NCBI GenBank assembly: GCA_963732695.1
Contig: CAVTAP010000017.1
Span: 248,001 to 312,000, forward strand
From: CADEDH01 sp963732695
GTDB lineage: Bacteria; Actinomycetota; Acidimicrobiia; Acidimicrobiales; SZUA-35
Direction of reading: 5' to 3'
Length of the DNA stretch: 64,000 nt
Under the pieces are notes generated by a model, which ran no database searches, was not told the DNA's origin, and saw only the letters and a program-made list of their open reading frames with translations. A program made the position numbers and the translations under genes. Below, one piece after another: positions 28,807 to 38,277 of this stretch (within the stretch, counting starts at the first letter, position 1; each line of letters opens with the position of its first letter).

Positions 28807-29481
28807 TCAGTAGATCGTCTCCCTCAGGCGCTCCGGGTAGGCGGCGTCGTAGGCCGCGCCGTCGAACTCGCCCTCGGTGATGGCGGCCATGATCTGGCCC
28901 ACCGTGGGCAGCTCGTCGGCCGTGCGGTGCCCCGCCGGATCCCACAGGTTCGAGCGGATCAGGGCCTTGGGGCACTGGGTGTAGACCCGCTCGGCCGTGA
29001 TCTCCATCACGAGGGTGGGGAGCTTGCCGTCGATGGCGAAGGCGGCCCGCAGGGCCTCGTCGGTGCGCAGCCGGGCCCGGCCGTTCACCCGCAACGTCAC
29101 GCCGATGCCGGGAACGAGGAACAACAGGGCCACCCGGGGATCGGCCACGATGTTGCGCAGCGAGTCGAGCCGGTTGTTGCCTCGCCGGTCGGGCAGCAGA
29201 AGTGTGTGGCGATCGGCCACCCGCACGAAGCCGGCGGGATCGCCCCGGGGTGAGCAGTCGAGCCCGCCCGGGCCGGCGGTGGCCAGCACCATGAACGGCG
29301 ACGCTTCGATGTAGGCCTGGTGGAGGGGGGAGATGTGGTCGATCTCCTTCACCACGGCGGCCGGCACCGGATCGCCGTACAGGGCCTCGAGGGCGGCGAT
29401 CGACCCGATGACGTCGATCCCTGCTTCAGGGTGGGCGCGGCCGGCCGCGACGCCGCTCGTTGAGTTCGCCCGGTCCATCAC
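28807..29481 (-). CDS. MSMEG_1061-type PPOX flavoprotein
   Basis: The 224-residue split-barrel flavoprotein matches the FMN-dependent pyridoxamine-phosphate-oxidase-like family (FMVLATAGPGGLDCSPRGDPAGFVR in part, LLLPDRRGNNRLDSLRNI). These proteins use FMN or F420 to reduce small molecules. It lies 59 bases upstream of the kinase gene and may be co-transcribed with it. Confidence 0.82.
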   Translation of the reverse strand: MMDRANSTSGVAAGRAHPEAGIDVIGSIAALEALYGDPVPAAVVKEIDHISPLHQAYIEASPFMVLATAGPGGLDCSPRGDPAGFVRVADRHTLLLPDRRGNNRLDSLRNIVADPRVALLFLVPGIGVTLRVNGRARLRTDEALRAAFAIDGKLPTLVMEITAERVYTQCPKALIRSNLWDPAGHRTADELPTVGQIMAAITEGEFDGAAYDAAYPERLRETIY

Positions 29482-29540
29482 ACCATGGTAGCGGTGGGCC
29501 GGGTCGGCGTCCGGACCATCGCCGTGGGTAGCGTTGCGCC

Positions 29541-31823
29541 GTGCCCCTGAGCCCGATGGCCTCCCACTGGGGTCCCTTCCTGGTCGACAGCGACGGGCGG
29601 TCGGTACGGGGCGTCCATCCCCATCCGGCCGACCCCGACCCGTCGCCGATCAGCGGGGGCCTCACCGCCGTGACCCGGTGCCGGGTGGCCCGGCCCGCCA
29701 TCCGCCGATCGTGGTTGGAGGGCGGACCCGGCACCGCCACCGACCGGCGGGGGGCCGAGCCGTTCGTTGAGGTCGGCTGGGACGAGGCGCTCGACCGGGT
29801 GGCGGCCGAACTGGCCCGCGTCCGGGACGGCAAGGGGCATGACGCCATCTACGGCGGATCCTACGGGTGGGGGTCCTCGGGCCGGTTCCACGACCCCACC
29901 ACCCAGACCGCCCGTTTCCTGCGCCTGTTCGGGGGATGCACCGTCAGCCGGGGCACCTACTCGGGGGCGGCGGCCGAAGCCGTGGTGCCCCACGTGCTCG
30001 GCCTCACCTACCACGAGGCGGTGGCGGCTCAGACGTCGTGGTCCTGCATCGCCGCCCACACCGAGCTGCTGGTCAGCTTCGGCGGGTTGCGGCTGAGCAA
30101 CACCGACGTCACCTACGGAGGCCAGGGACCCCATCTCACCCGGACCTGGCTGGGGCGGGCGGCGGAGCGGGGGCTGCGGGTGGTGGGGGTGGCCCCGGTT
30201 GACGACGACCTGCCGGCCGGCCTGGCCCGGCGGTGGTTTCCGGTCCGCCCCGGCACCGATGTGGCCCTCATGTGCGGCCTCATCCATACCCTGGTGACCG
30301 AGGGCCGGGCCGATCTCCGCTTCCTCCGGCGGTGGTGCGTTGGCTGGGAGCGCCTGTGGGCCTACCTGGCCGGCGCCGACGGTGAGCCACCCCGCTCGGC
30401 CGATTGGGCCGCCGCCGTGACCGGGGTTGGGGCCGACGAGATACGGGCCCTGGCCCGGGACATGGCCGGGCACCGCACGCTGGTGAACCTCACGCTGTCG
30501 ATCCAGCGGGCCGACCACGGCGAGCAGACGTGGTGGATGGGTATCGCCCTGGCCGCCGCGCTGGGCCAGATCGGCCTTCCCGGTGGTGGCGTCGCCTTTC
30601 CGTTCGGGGCCGCCGGCAACGTGGGGGCGGGCCAGGCCCGGGAGCCGGTGCCGGGGCTACCCGTGCCCCTGCTGCCGCCGGGCCCGGTCATCCCCGTGGC
30701 CCGGGTGGCCGACATGCTGGAGCACCCCGGGCAGGGCTTCCACGCCGACGGGGGCTACGACCTGTATCCCGACGTGCGGCTCGTGTACTGGACCGGTGGC
30801 AACGTGTTCCATCACCACCAGGACCTCAACCGGTTGGCCCGGGTGTGGCAGCGACCGGAGACGATCGTGGTCCACGAGCCGTTCTGGACCGCCACCGCCC
30901 GCCGGGCCGACATCGTGCTGCCCGTCACCACACCGCTGGAGCGCGACGACCTGGGCGGGGCCGAGACGATGCTGGTGGCCATGGTCAGGGCCATCGAGCC
31001 GGTGGGCGAGGCCCGCCACGACCACGACGTGTTCGCCGCCCTGGCCCACCGCCTCGGCTTCGGGCCCGCCTTCACCGAGGGGCGCACGGCGGGGGAGTGG
31101 ATCCGCCACCTGTACGACCGGTACCGACGGACCAACCCGGCGGCCCCGGCGTTCGACGAGTTCTGGGCGGCGGGGTCGGTGGCCCATCCGGTGGCCCCGA
31201 TGGGTGCGACCGACCAGGTGTTCCTGCACCGGTTCCGGGCCGACCCGGAGGCCCACCCGTTGCGTACCCCGTCGGGCCGGATCGAGCTGTGGTCGGCCAC
31301 CATCGACGGCTACGGCTACCCCGACTGCGCCGGCCACCCCCGGTGGTACGAGCCGTTCGAGCGTCTGGGCGGGGCGGGGGCCGACCGGTGGCCCCTGCAC
31401 CTGGTGTCGAACCAGCCCCGGTGGCGGCTCCACAGCCAGTACGACCACGGCCCGCCCAGCCAGGCGGCCAAGGTGGCGGGGCGGGAGCCGGTGCGGATCA
31501 ACCCGGTGGATGCCGCCGCCCGGGGGATCGCCTTCGGTGACGTGGTGCGCCTCCACAACGACCGCGGGGCCTGCCTGGCCGGGGCGGTGGTGAGCGGGGC
31601 GGTGGCCCCCGGCGTGGTGGAGCTGGCCACCGGCGCCTGGTACGACCCGGGGCCCGACGGGACCTGCCGCCACGGCAACCCCAACGTGCTCACCCGCGAC
31701 AAGGGAACCTCACAACTGGCCCAGGGCCCGAGCGCCCAGACCTGTCTGGTGGAGGTGACCCGCTTCGACGGCGAGGCGCCCCCGGTGCAGGCGTTCGACC
31801 CACCCGAGCTGATCGGCCGCTGA
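29541..31823 (+). CDS. molybdopterin-dependent sulfoxide/N-oxide reductase (BisC/TorA/DorA type)
   Basis: The 760-residue DMSO-reductase-family enzyme begins near SHWGPF, has the Ser-containing molybdenum loop YGGSYGWGSSGRFHDP and the C-terminal molydopterin domain (SNQPRWRLHSQYDHG, NPNVLTRDKGTS). No Tat signal or N-terminal Fe-S cysteine cluster is visible, so it is likely cytoplasmic and similar to biotin or methionine sulfoxide reductases. TAGCGT at 29529-29534 lies six bases before the GTG. No dedicated electron-transfer subunit is adjacent. Confidence 0.85.
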   Translation: MPLSPMASHWGPFLVDSDGRSVRGVHPHPADPDPSPISGGLTAVTRCRVARPAIRRSWLEGGPGTATDRRGAEPFVEVGWDEALDRVAAELARVRDGKGHDAIYGGSYGWGSSGRFHDPTTQTARFLRLFGGCTVSRGTYSGAAAEAVVPHVLGLTYHEAVAAQTSWSCIAAHTELLVSFGGLRLSNTDVTYGGQGPHLTRTWLGRAAERGLRVVGVAPVDDDLPAGLARRWFPVRPGTDVALMCGLIHTLVTEGRADLRFLRRWCVGWERLWAYLAGADGEPPRSADWAAAVTGVGADEIRALARDMAGHRTLVNLTLSIQRADHGEQTWWMGIALAAALGQIGLPGGGVAFPFGAAGNVGAGQAREPVPGLPVPLLPPGPVIPVARVADMLEHPGQGFHADGGYDLYPDVRLVYWTGGNVFHHHQDLNRLARVWQRPETIVVHEPFWTATARRADIVLPVTTPLERDDLGGAETMLVAMVRAIEPVGEARHDHDVFAALAHRLGFGPAFTEGRTAGEWIRHLYDRYRRTNPAAPAFDEFWAAGSVAHPVAPMGATDQVFLHRFRADPEAHPLRTPSGRIELWSATIDGYGYPDCAGHPRWYEPFERLGGAGADRWPLHLVSNQPRWRLHSQYDHGPPSQAAKVAGREPVRINPVDAAARGIAFGDVVRLHNDRGACLAGAVVSGAVAPGVVELATGAWYDPGPDGTCRHGNPNVLTRDKGTSQLAQGPSAQTCLVEVTRFDGEAPPVQAFDPPELIGR

Positions 31824-31826
31824 CCT

Positions 31827-31876
31827 CCGATCTGGTGTCCCACGCCGTCACCCCTGACGCTCCGGGACCAGATCGG
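31827..31876. terminator. bidirectional terminator with a long stem
   Basis: CCGATCTGGT (31827-31836) and ACCAGATCGG (31867-31876) pair perfectly, and the stem continues inward with TCCC/GGGA after one bulge. An inner GTCA-CCCC-TGAC hairpin caps it. It sits exactly between the converging stops at 31823 and 31882. Confidence 0.75.
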
Positions 31877-31881
31877 GTCGG

Positions 31882-32562
31882 CTACGAGTTCTCGAGCCGC
31901 TCCACCTCTTCGGTCAGCCGCTTCTCGTCCATGTCGCCGTACTCGGTGCGATCGACGATCGTGCCGTCGTCGTTCACGAACAGGAACGTGGAACGGCCGG
32001 TGGCGCCGAAGCGGGGCCACAGCTCGCCGGTCTCGTCGTTGAGATGGGTGATGGCGCCGGTGCCGGTGTAGTCGACGAACTCGCCGAAGTCGGCGCCGGG
32101 GGCGAGGCCGGCGATGCCCACGAACTGGACGTCGGAACCGGCGTTGGATTCAGCGACCGCTGCGACCGCAGGGCCTTCGGCTCGGCACGCCCCTCACCAC
32201 GGCGCCCAGAACCAGACGACGAAGTCCTTCCCGGCCAGCGAGCCCAGGTCGAACGAGGTGCCCTCGATCGTGGTGGCCTGGCCCTGGAGCGCGTCGGCGT
32301 CGAGGCGGGGGGCGTTCGGGTCGGCCGGGGCCTTGGTGACGGCGGCCCCTCCGGCGGCGGCCGACGTCGCCGTGCCACCGGGAAGGGTGGGCGCGGTGGC
32401 CGTCGACGGGATGGCGCCGTTGCCGGCCTGGGGGGCGGCCGACGACGGGGTCGAGGCGCCGGGGGTGGCGGTGCCCGAGCTGCAGGCGGCCAGGGCGAAG
32501 GCCAGCGCCAGGGCCCCGGCCCACGACCGGCCCCGGCCGGGCGGGGCGGAGGAGCGTTGCAT
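31882..32562 (-). CDS. candidate selenocysteine-containing DsbE/TlpA-like lipoprotein
   Basis: The protein is 226 residues if the TGA at 32194-32196 is read as selenocysteine (position 123). It has a lipoprotein signal with lipobox LAAC (Cys27), a Pro/Ala/Thr linker and a thioredoxin fold. Before the TGA it reads VVWFWAPW, and after it GACRAEGPAVAAVAE in the same frame. The active site is therefore U-G-A-C, where homologues such as mycobacterial DsbE/MPT53 have C-x-x-C. The downstream part keeps family motifs (VQFVGIAGLAPG, STFLFVNDDGTIVDRTEYG). It would be an exported thiol-redox protein. A Cys-to-stop mutation or base error is the alternative; see the hairpin at 32155. The ATG at 32562 lacks a clear ribosome binding site. 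Confidence 0.6.
32155..32175 (-). promoter_or_regulatory. SECIS-like hairpin downstream of the in-frame TGA
   Basis: On the minus strand, GGCC and CTGC pair with GCAG and GGTC around the loop GGUC, with one bulged C, giving eight base pairs including one G-U. The loop lies 26 bases after the TGA. The E. coli fdhF SECIS also has a GGUC apical loop. The region is GC-rich, so chance hairpins occur; the loop and spacing are what make this one notable. Confidence 0.5.
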
Positions 32563-32731
32563 GGGGACGGAGTCTGCCACGCCGGGCGACGATCCGGACG
32601 GCGGACCGGTGTCGCGGGGATGGATCCCGCCCGAGGTGCCATCGGCGGGCCGGCTCCCGGGGCTACGTTTGTTCGGCCGGCGGGGCGGGACGCCAGACCA
32701 AGGGCACGTCAACCGAGGGAGTGAGCGACAT

Positions 32732-33094
32732 ATGGCGATCAGGGACAAGATTGCGGCCGGGGTCCAACCCCACCTCGAGCCGGGGGAGACCGTCCAGGCC
32801 GTCTTCCCGGCCCAGACGATGAGCCCCTACTGGGCGGTGCTCACCTACATCGTGCTGTTCTTCAACAAGTACCGGGTGGTGGTGGTGACCGACCGTCGGA
32901 TCCTGGTGTGCAACACGGGCAAGCTGGCGATGGCCAAGGTGAAGGACGTGCGGGCCGCCCATCCCCGCCAGACCCGCATCGGCCCCCCGTCGGGGCTGTG
33001 GTGGAAGTGCGAGAGCCTGGGCGAGAAGATGTACGTCCACAAGCGGTTCCACAAAGACGTGCAGCAGGCCGACGCCGTGCTCGGCTACGCCTGA
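32732..33094 (+). CDS. small bacterial PH-domain-like protein
   Basis: The 120-residue protein has a beta-rich core (VVVVTDRRILVCNTGKLAMAKVKDV) typical of bacterial PH-like (bPH/YdbS-type) domains, with a hydrophobic segment SPYWAVLTYIVLFF. GAGGGAG at 32715-32721 precedes the ATG. Function unknown. It is transcribed away from the selenoprotein candidate. Confidence 0.7.
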   Translation: MAIRDKIAAGVQPHLEPGETVQAVFPAQTMSPYWAVLTYIVLFFNKYRVVVVTDRRILVCNTGKLAMAKVKDVRAAHPRQTRIGPPSGLWWKCESLGEKMYVHKRFHKDVQQADAVLGYA

Positions 33095-33171
33095 CCGTCT
33101 GGGCCCGCCACCGCCGGGGCGCACATCCCACCGGTTGCCGGGGTAGGCCGGGCCGGCCAGACTCATGGGCC

Positions 33172-33810
33172 ATGGACTTCGACCTGGCACAAGTGGACCA
33201 CCTGCTGAGCACCACCCGGGCGGTGCGCAAGCGCCTCGACTTCGAGCGCGAGGTGCCCGACGACGTGCTGCTCGAATGTCTCCAGCTCGCCGTGCAGGCC
33301 CCCACCGGTTCCAACCGGCAGGGCTGGCGGTGGATGGTGATCCGGGACCAGGACAAAAAGGACAAGCTGACCGAGCTCTACAACCGCACGGCGCTCGGCT
33401 ATCTGAGCGAAGCGGCGAAGACGGCCGATCAGGGGAGCCAGACCGGCCGGGTGATGGGTTCGGCCCTGTTCCTGGCCGAGAACCTGGCCCGGGTGCCGGT
33501 GATGGTGATCCCCATGATCGTCGGCCGGGTGGAGCCCGGCACCAGCGCCGCCGGCCTGTTCGGGTCGATCATCCCCGCCATGTGGAGCTTCCAGTTGGCC
33601 CTGCGCAGCCGGGGTCTGGGCTCGTGCTACACCACCCTCCACCTGGCCCACGAGGCCGAAGCGGCCGAGCTGCTCGGCATCCCGGCCCACATGACCCAGG
33701 CCGGCCTGCTGCCCGTGGCCTACACCAAGGGCACCGACTTCAAGCCGGCGGAGCGGTCGCCGGTGGAGGAGATCACGTACCTCGACACCTACAAGAACCC
33801 GATCCGCTAG
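33172..33810 (+). CDS. nitroreductase-family flavoprotein
   Basis: The 212-residue FMN protein has the N-terminal TTRAVRKRLDF, the QAPTGSNRQGW phosphate/flavin-binding stretch and the helix SFQLALRSRGLGSC. Such enzymes reduce nitro, quinone or unsaturated substrates with NAD(P)H. It lies 78 bases after the bPH gene. Substrate unknown. Confidence 0.87.
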   Translation: MDFDLAQVDHLLSTTRAVRKRLDFEREVPDDVLLECLQLAVQAPTGSNRQGWRWMVIRDQDKKDKLTELYNRTALGYLSEAAKTADQGSQTGRVMGSALFLAENLARVPVMVIPMIVGRVEPGTSAAGLFGSIIPAMWSFQLALRSRGLGSCYTTLHLAHEAEAAELLGIPAHMTQAGLLPVAYTKGTDFKPAERSPVEEITYLDTYKNPIR

Positions 33811-33858
33811 GAGCGGCACGGCGGATGTAGGCGGCGGCTGGCGGGAAGCGGACGACGG

Positions 33859-35374
33859 GTGGCGGCGGGCGGGACCGCGGACGGCGCCGGGGCGGTGATC
33901 GCCGCCCTGTCGGAGCGCTACGGGGAGCTGGTCGGGGAGATGCGGTTCCTGGCCGGCCCCAACCCGCCGCTCTACCCGTCGTCGAGCGCCTTCCGTTTCG
34001 CCTGGGACCCCGAGCACGGACCGGAGACGGTTGCCCCCAGCGCCCTGGCCCAGGAGCTGGATCTCACCGATCGCGGCCATGACCGACGGAATCGATCTCC
34101 AGCTCGACCCGCTACCGGCCGACGCGCCGGCCACCGGATCCAACCTGGCCGCGCTGCTGGCCACCCCGGCCACCATGGCGGCCCGGGAGAAGGCCGGGCA
34201 GGGTTGCCGGGCCCTGGCCCGGGGCTGGTTGGCGGAGGCCGAGCAGCTGTTCGCGGCCGGCGCCCGGCTGGATCCCACCGATCCCGGCCTGCGAATCGGG
34301 GCCGGGCTCGCCGCCTGGCGCCAGAGCTCGGTGCGGGCCGCCGACCATTTCAACCTGGCCAGCCGGTACCTGGCGCCCACCGATCAGGCCGGCGCGGCCT
34401 ACGTGGCGATCCTGGCCGCCGCCGTGCAGGAGCGGTTGGGCGATGTCGACGAGGCCCGTCAGGGGCTCACCGCGGCGGCGGCCCGCCTCGACGGGCCCTG
34501 CCCCGCCATCACGCTCCACCTGGCCCGCCTGGAGCCCGATCGGCGGTCGTGGGGCGAGGCGGCGCTCAACGTCGACCCCATGCTGGAGGCCGACCTGCTG
34601 GCCCTCGGCCTCCAGCCCGACCGGGAGGTGAGCACCGAGCACCGCTTCCGCATCGAATGGGAGATCAACCAGCTGGAACGGGCGATCACCGAGGTGCGCC
34701 GGCTCGACGGGGGATCGGGCTGGCCCGACGCCGCCCCGTCCCGGAGCTTCGGACGCGACGTCGACCATCTGCTGGTGGCCCAGGGCGAGCTGGCCCTGGC
34801 AGCCAAGGTGGCGTCGTGCCGGGCCGCGGTGGACGGCGCCCGTTCGATCCTGGAGCAGCGGTCGGCCGAGCGGCAGATCCGCGAGGCGACCTGGCAGCGC
34901 GAGGCCGACGAGGCCCGGGCCGACCTCCGGCACCGCACCGTGGCGCCCGTGTTCGCCGCCTGCATGGTGCTGGCCGTCACCGGGCTCGTGGTGGCGCTGG
35001 GGGGTCGCCTGGCCATGCGGGCCGCACCCTCCGCCGGCACCACCATCTCCACCGTGGGCCGCATCGTGCTGGTCGGGCTGCTGGCCGGGGCGGGGTGGCT
35101 GTTCACCACGACCTGGTGGCCGCACCGGCATTACCGGTCGGCCCGCCGGGCCCACCAGGAGCTGCCCCGGCTGCGGTTCGAGGCCAGCGTGCTGCGGGAG
35201 GAGGAGTTCGAGCTCCGCCGCCGCATCCGGCGGGCCGCCCACGACGTGGAGACGAGGCTGGCCCGGATCACGGAACGGCGGGCCTCCGTCGTGCCCCGGC
35301 CGCCGGCGCTGCTCGCCGCCCCACCCGACGCTTCGCCGTCCGAGGACGCCGGGCCGGCCGCGGCGTCGAGCTGA
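33859..35374 (+). pseudogene. TPR-like membrane protein, probable frameshift near its start
   Basis: The main frame (from ATG 34079) encodes 431 residues: TPR-like helices (RALARGWLAEAEQLFAAGAR), two membrane helices (VAPVFAACMVLAVTGLVVAL and IVLVGLLAGAGWLF) and a charged coiled-coil tail. Upstream, 33859-34078 reads well in another frame (ALSERYGELVGEMRFLAG, SSSAFRFAWDPEHG) but meets no stop until 35631. Joining the two frames near 34060-34090 gives one protein of about 505 residues; the span is one base over a multiple of three. If there is no frameshift, the protein simply starts at 34079. No function recognised. Confidence 0.55.
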
Positions 35375-35414
35375 GGGTCGGTCGCGGCCGCATCCACCCA
35401 GTACCGTGCGGGGC

Positions 35415-36131
35415 ATGTGTGGACGGTTCGTGTCGGCGTCGCCCCCCGACGAGCTGGCGCGCTACTTCCAGGCTGAACAGCCCGACCACGATCTGGAGGC
35501 CAACTACAACGTGGCCCCCACGGCCGAGGTGTACGTGGTGCGGGCGGCGGAAGGGCACCGCCAGCTCGCCACCCTGCGGTGGGGGCTCGTGCCGTTCTGG
35601 GCCAAGGAGGCCAAGGTCGGGGCGAAGATGATCAACGCCCGGGCCGAGTCGCTCATGGACAAGCCGGCCTTCCGCAACGCCGTGCGCCGTCACCGGTGCC
35701 TGGTACCGGCCGACGGGTTCTACGAATGGGCCAAGGTGGCCGGCCACAAGACGAAGCAGCCGTACTTCATCTACCGGCCCGACGGCGAGCCTCTGGTGTT
35801 CGCCGGCCTGTGGGAGCGGTGGCGGGGTCCGGGGCCAGACGGGGCCGAGCAGGAGCTGGAGACGTGCGCCATCGTCACCTGCGGGGCCAACGCCACCATG
35901 TCGGCCGTGCACGACCGGATGCCGGTGCTGCTGGCCCCGGCCGACTGGGACCGCTGGCTCGACCCGTCGGCCGGTGACGACCCGGCCGGCCTCGAAGGCC
36001 TGGGCCGCCTGCTGGTGCCGGCCCCCGACAGCCTGCTCGCCCTCCGGCCGGTCACCACCGCCGTGAACCGGGTGGCCAACAACGGCCCCGAGCTGCTGGA
36101 ACCCGAGCCTCAGCCGCTGGCCCCCAAATGA
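35415..36131 (+). CDS. SOS response-associated peptidase / abasic-site DNA-protein crosslink protein (YedK/HMCES family)
   Basis: The 238-residue SRAP-domain protein begins MCGRF, with the Cys2 that links covalently to abasic sites in single-stranded DNA. It also has the NARAESL, GFYEW (active Glu) and AVHDRMPV (active His) motifs. TACCGT at 35402-35407 lies seven bases before the ATG, suggesting leaderless transcription. It overlaps the next gene by four bases. Confidence 0.92.
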   Translation: MCGRFVSASPPDELARYFQAEQPDHDLEANYNVAPTAEVYVVRAAEGHRQLATLRWGLVPFWAKEAKVGAKMINARAESLMDKPAFRNAVRRHRCLVPADGFYEWAKVAGHKTKQPYFIYRPDGEPLVFAGLWERWRGPGPDGAEQELETCAIVTCGANATMSAVHDRMPVLLAPADWDRWLDPSAGDDPAGLEGLGRLLVPAPDSLLALRPVTTAVNRVANNGPELLEPEPQPLAPK

Positions 36132-37655
36132 GCGAGCTGCCGATCCGGCGGCGCGTCAACCGCCTGACCGTACGCACCCAGGCCCGCCTCGAGGCGGGCG
36201 CCGGCGACCGCTGGATCCCCACGCTGGTGACCATCGCCCTGGCGGCGGCCCTGGTGGAGACGAGCCTGGCCCGCCTGCGCTCGCTGGGCGCCGGCATCGA
36301 CCTGGCCGGCTACAGCCAGGCCCTGTGGCTGATCAGCCAGGGCAAGATGCCCAAGGCCAGCCTGTTCGGGTCCGACGTGCACCTGCTCGAGCTGCACTGG
36401 GCCTTCATCATGTACCCGCTCGCCCTGCTGGCCCGGTTCTTCGCCCCGGCCCGGGTGCTGGTGGTCACCCAGGCCCTGGCCCTGGCCTCGGCCGTGGTTC
36501 CCCTGTGGCGCCTGGCCCGCAACGTGGCCAACCTCCGGGTGGGGGCCGCCACCTGCCTCGTCGTGGCCTACGCCCTCCACCCGGCCACCCACACCCTGGC
36601 CGTGGAGGACTTCCACCCCGAGTCGCTGGCCGTGCCGGCCCTGATCGGCATGGCCTACTTCGGCGCTCTCAAGCGGTGGGTGCCGTACTGGCTGTGCATC
36701 GCCGTGGCGCTCGCCTGCCGGGCCGACCTGGGCCTGGTGGTGGCCCTGTGGGGGTTCGTGGTGATCGGGCACCGGGAGCGCACGGTGGGGGTGTGGACCC
36801 TCGGGGTGGGTCTGGTGTGGACGCTCGGCCTGCTGCTGGTGGTCCAGCCGATCGTGGGCGAGGCCAGCGTCCCCTCGGGCCTGTACACCTACGACAGCGC
36901 CTCGCTGGGCGAGGTGGTGATCACGTTCCTGGCCCATCCGGTGAGCTCGGCCGGCGACCTGTCCTCCCGCGACAACGTGCTGCTGGTCGTCGGTCTGCTG
37001 ACGCCGGTGATCTTCCTGCCCCTGCTGTCGCTGCGGTACCTGGCCCCCGCCGTGCCCCTGGCCGTGCTGTACCTCCAGGCCGACCTGCTCGGGGAGCGGC
37101 GCCTTCGCCGGGCCGGGGCTCGATGCTGCTGGCGGTGGTGATGATCGCCGCCGCCTACGCCCTCAACCGCCTGGGCACGATGGGCGTGGACCGGGTGTTC
37201 CTCGACGGGCGCATCCTCACCACGGTCCTGGCGGCGGCGGCCCTGTCGTTCGTGGCCAGCTCACCCATCTCGCCCTACGAGAAGCCGTGGCAGTGGTCCC
37301 GCCGCGACGCCACCGACACCGCGGTGCTGGCCGCGGTGGACCAGCTCGGTCCCGACACCCCGGTGCGGGCCTCGCCCGTCGGCCCTGGCCGCGCTGTCGG
37401 AACGGCCCTGGCTGTTCGCTCTCGATCCCGGCCCAGGAGCCGTCGGCGGCCCAGGCCAGCTTCCCCGACTTCACCCGGGCCGTCCTGGTGGTGGATCGGG
37501 ACCAGCCACCGCGCACGGCCGAGGACCGCCAGGAGTTCGACGAGGCCATGTCCACCCAGGGGTTCAGCCTCGTGCTCAACGATCAGGTCGGGGGCGTGGC
37601 CCTCTACTCCCGGGGTGGCACCGGGGCCGCCGCCGACGGTGGAGCGGCCCCGTGA
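36128..37655 (+). pseudogene. DUF2079 multi-pass membrane protein, three apparent frameshifts
   Basis: Residues from ATG 36128 match the DUF2079 family (LARLRSLGAGIDLAGYSQA, ALHPATHTLAVEDFHPESL) with many membrane helices. The frame then breaks near 37120 (continuing at MLLAVVMIAAAYALNRLG), near 37378 (SALAALSERPWLFALDP) and near 37421-37435 (PSAAQASFPDFTRAVLVVD). Spliced together these read as one protein of about 509 residues ending at 37655. Three shifts within 320 bases suggest either decay or a poorly assembled stretch. The start overlaps the HMCES-like gene by four bases. Confidence 0.75.
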
Positions 37656-38275
37656 CCGGTTCCTCGACGTCACCCGAGCCGTCGTCGTCGTCGTCGCCGT
37701 CTCCGTCGGCGGCACCGGTGCCGTGGCGGGCCCAGCTCGCCACCTGGCCCAACCTGTTCACCCTGCTCCGGCTGGTGGCCATCCCGGTGTTCGTGTGGCT
37801 CCTGTTCGGCCGGCACAACCGGGCGGCGGCGGCCTGGCTGCTGGGCGCCCTCGGCTCCACCGACTGGGTCGACGGGTGGCTGGCCCGCAAGCTGGATCAG
37901 ACCACCGAGCTGGGGGCCATGTTCGACCCGATCGTCGACCGCCTCCTGTTCTTCGTGGCCGTGCCCAGCCTGATGATCGACGGCTCGGTGCCGTTGGCGG
38001 TGGCCATCGCCCTGCTGGTGCGGGAGGCGGTGGTGGCATTGGTGGCCGTGGCCCTCAAGGCGTCGGGGGCGCCCCGGCTCGTCGTCACCTGGGAGGGCAA
38101 GACCGGCACCTTCCTCCTGATGTTCGCCTTCCCTCTGTTCCTGGGGTACCACTCGACGCTGTCCTACGCCCCGGCCCTGATCTATCTGGCCTGGCTCTTC
38201 GCCGTGCCCGGCATCGCCTACAGCTGGTATTCGGCCCTGTTCCAGTACCTGCCGACGGCGGCCCGGCGTCGCTAG
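37652..38275 (+). CDS. CDP-alcohol phosphatidyltransferase (PgsA-like)
   Basis: The 207-residue membrane protein has the complete CDP-alcohol motif DWVDGWLARKLDQTTELG followed by AMFDPIVD, and about five helices. It transfers a phosphatidyl group from CDP-diacylglycerol to an alcohol such as glycerol-3-phosphate. The N-terminus is Ser/Pro-rich. The GTG overlaps the upstream stop (GTGA). Confidence 0.88.
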   Translation: MTGSSTSPEPSSSSSPSPSAAPVPWRAQLATWPNLFTLLRLVAIPVFVWLLFGRHNRAAAAWLLGALGSTDWVDGWLARKLDQTTELGAMFDPIVDRLLFFVAVPSLMIDGSVPLAVAIALLVREAVVALVAVALKASGAPRLVVTWEGKTGTFLLMFAFPLFLGYHSTLSYAPALIYLAWLFAVPGIAYSWYSALFQYLPTAARRR

Positions 38276-38277
38276 GA

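Noticed and set aside
31882..32121. Separate short gene for the C-terminal part of the thioredoxin-like protein
   Set aside because: It shares its frame with the upstream part and begins in the middle of the conserved fold, so an interrupted or recoded single gene is the better reading.
36128..37141. Treating the first DUF2079 piece as a complete gene
   Set aside because: It ends in an atypical Arg/Cys/Trp tail just where another frame continues with membrane-protein sequence.
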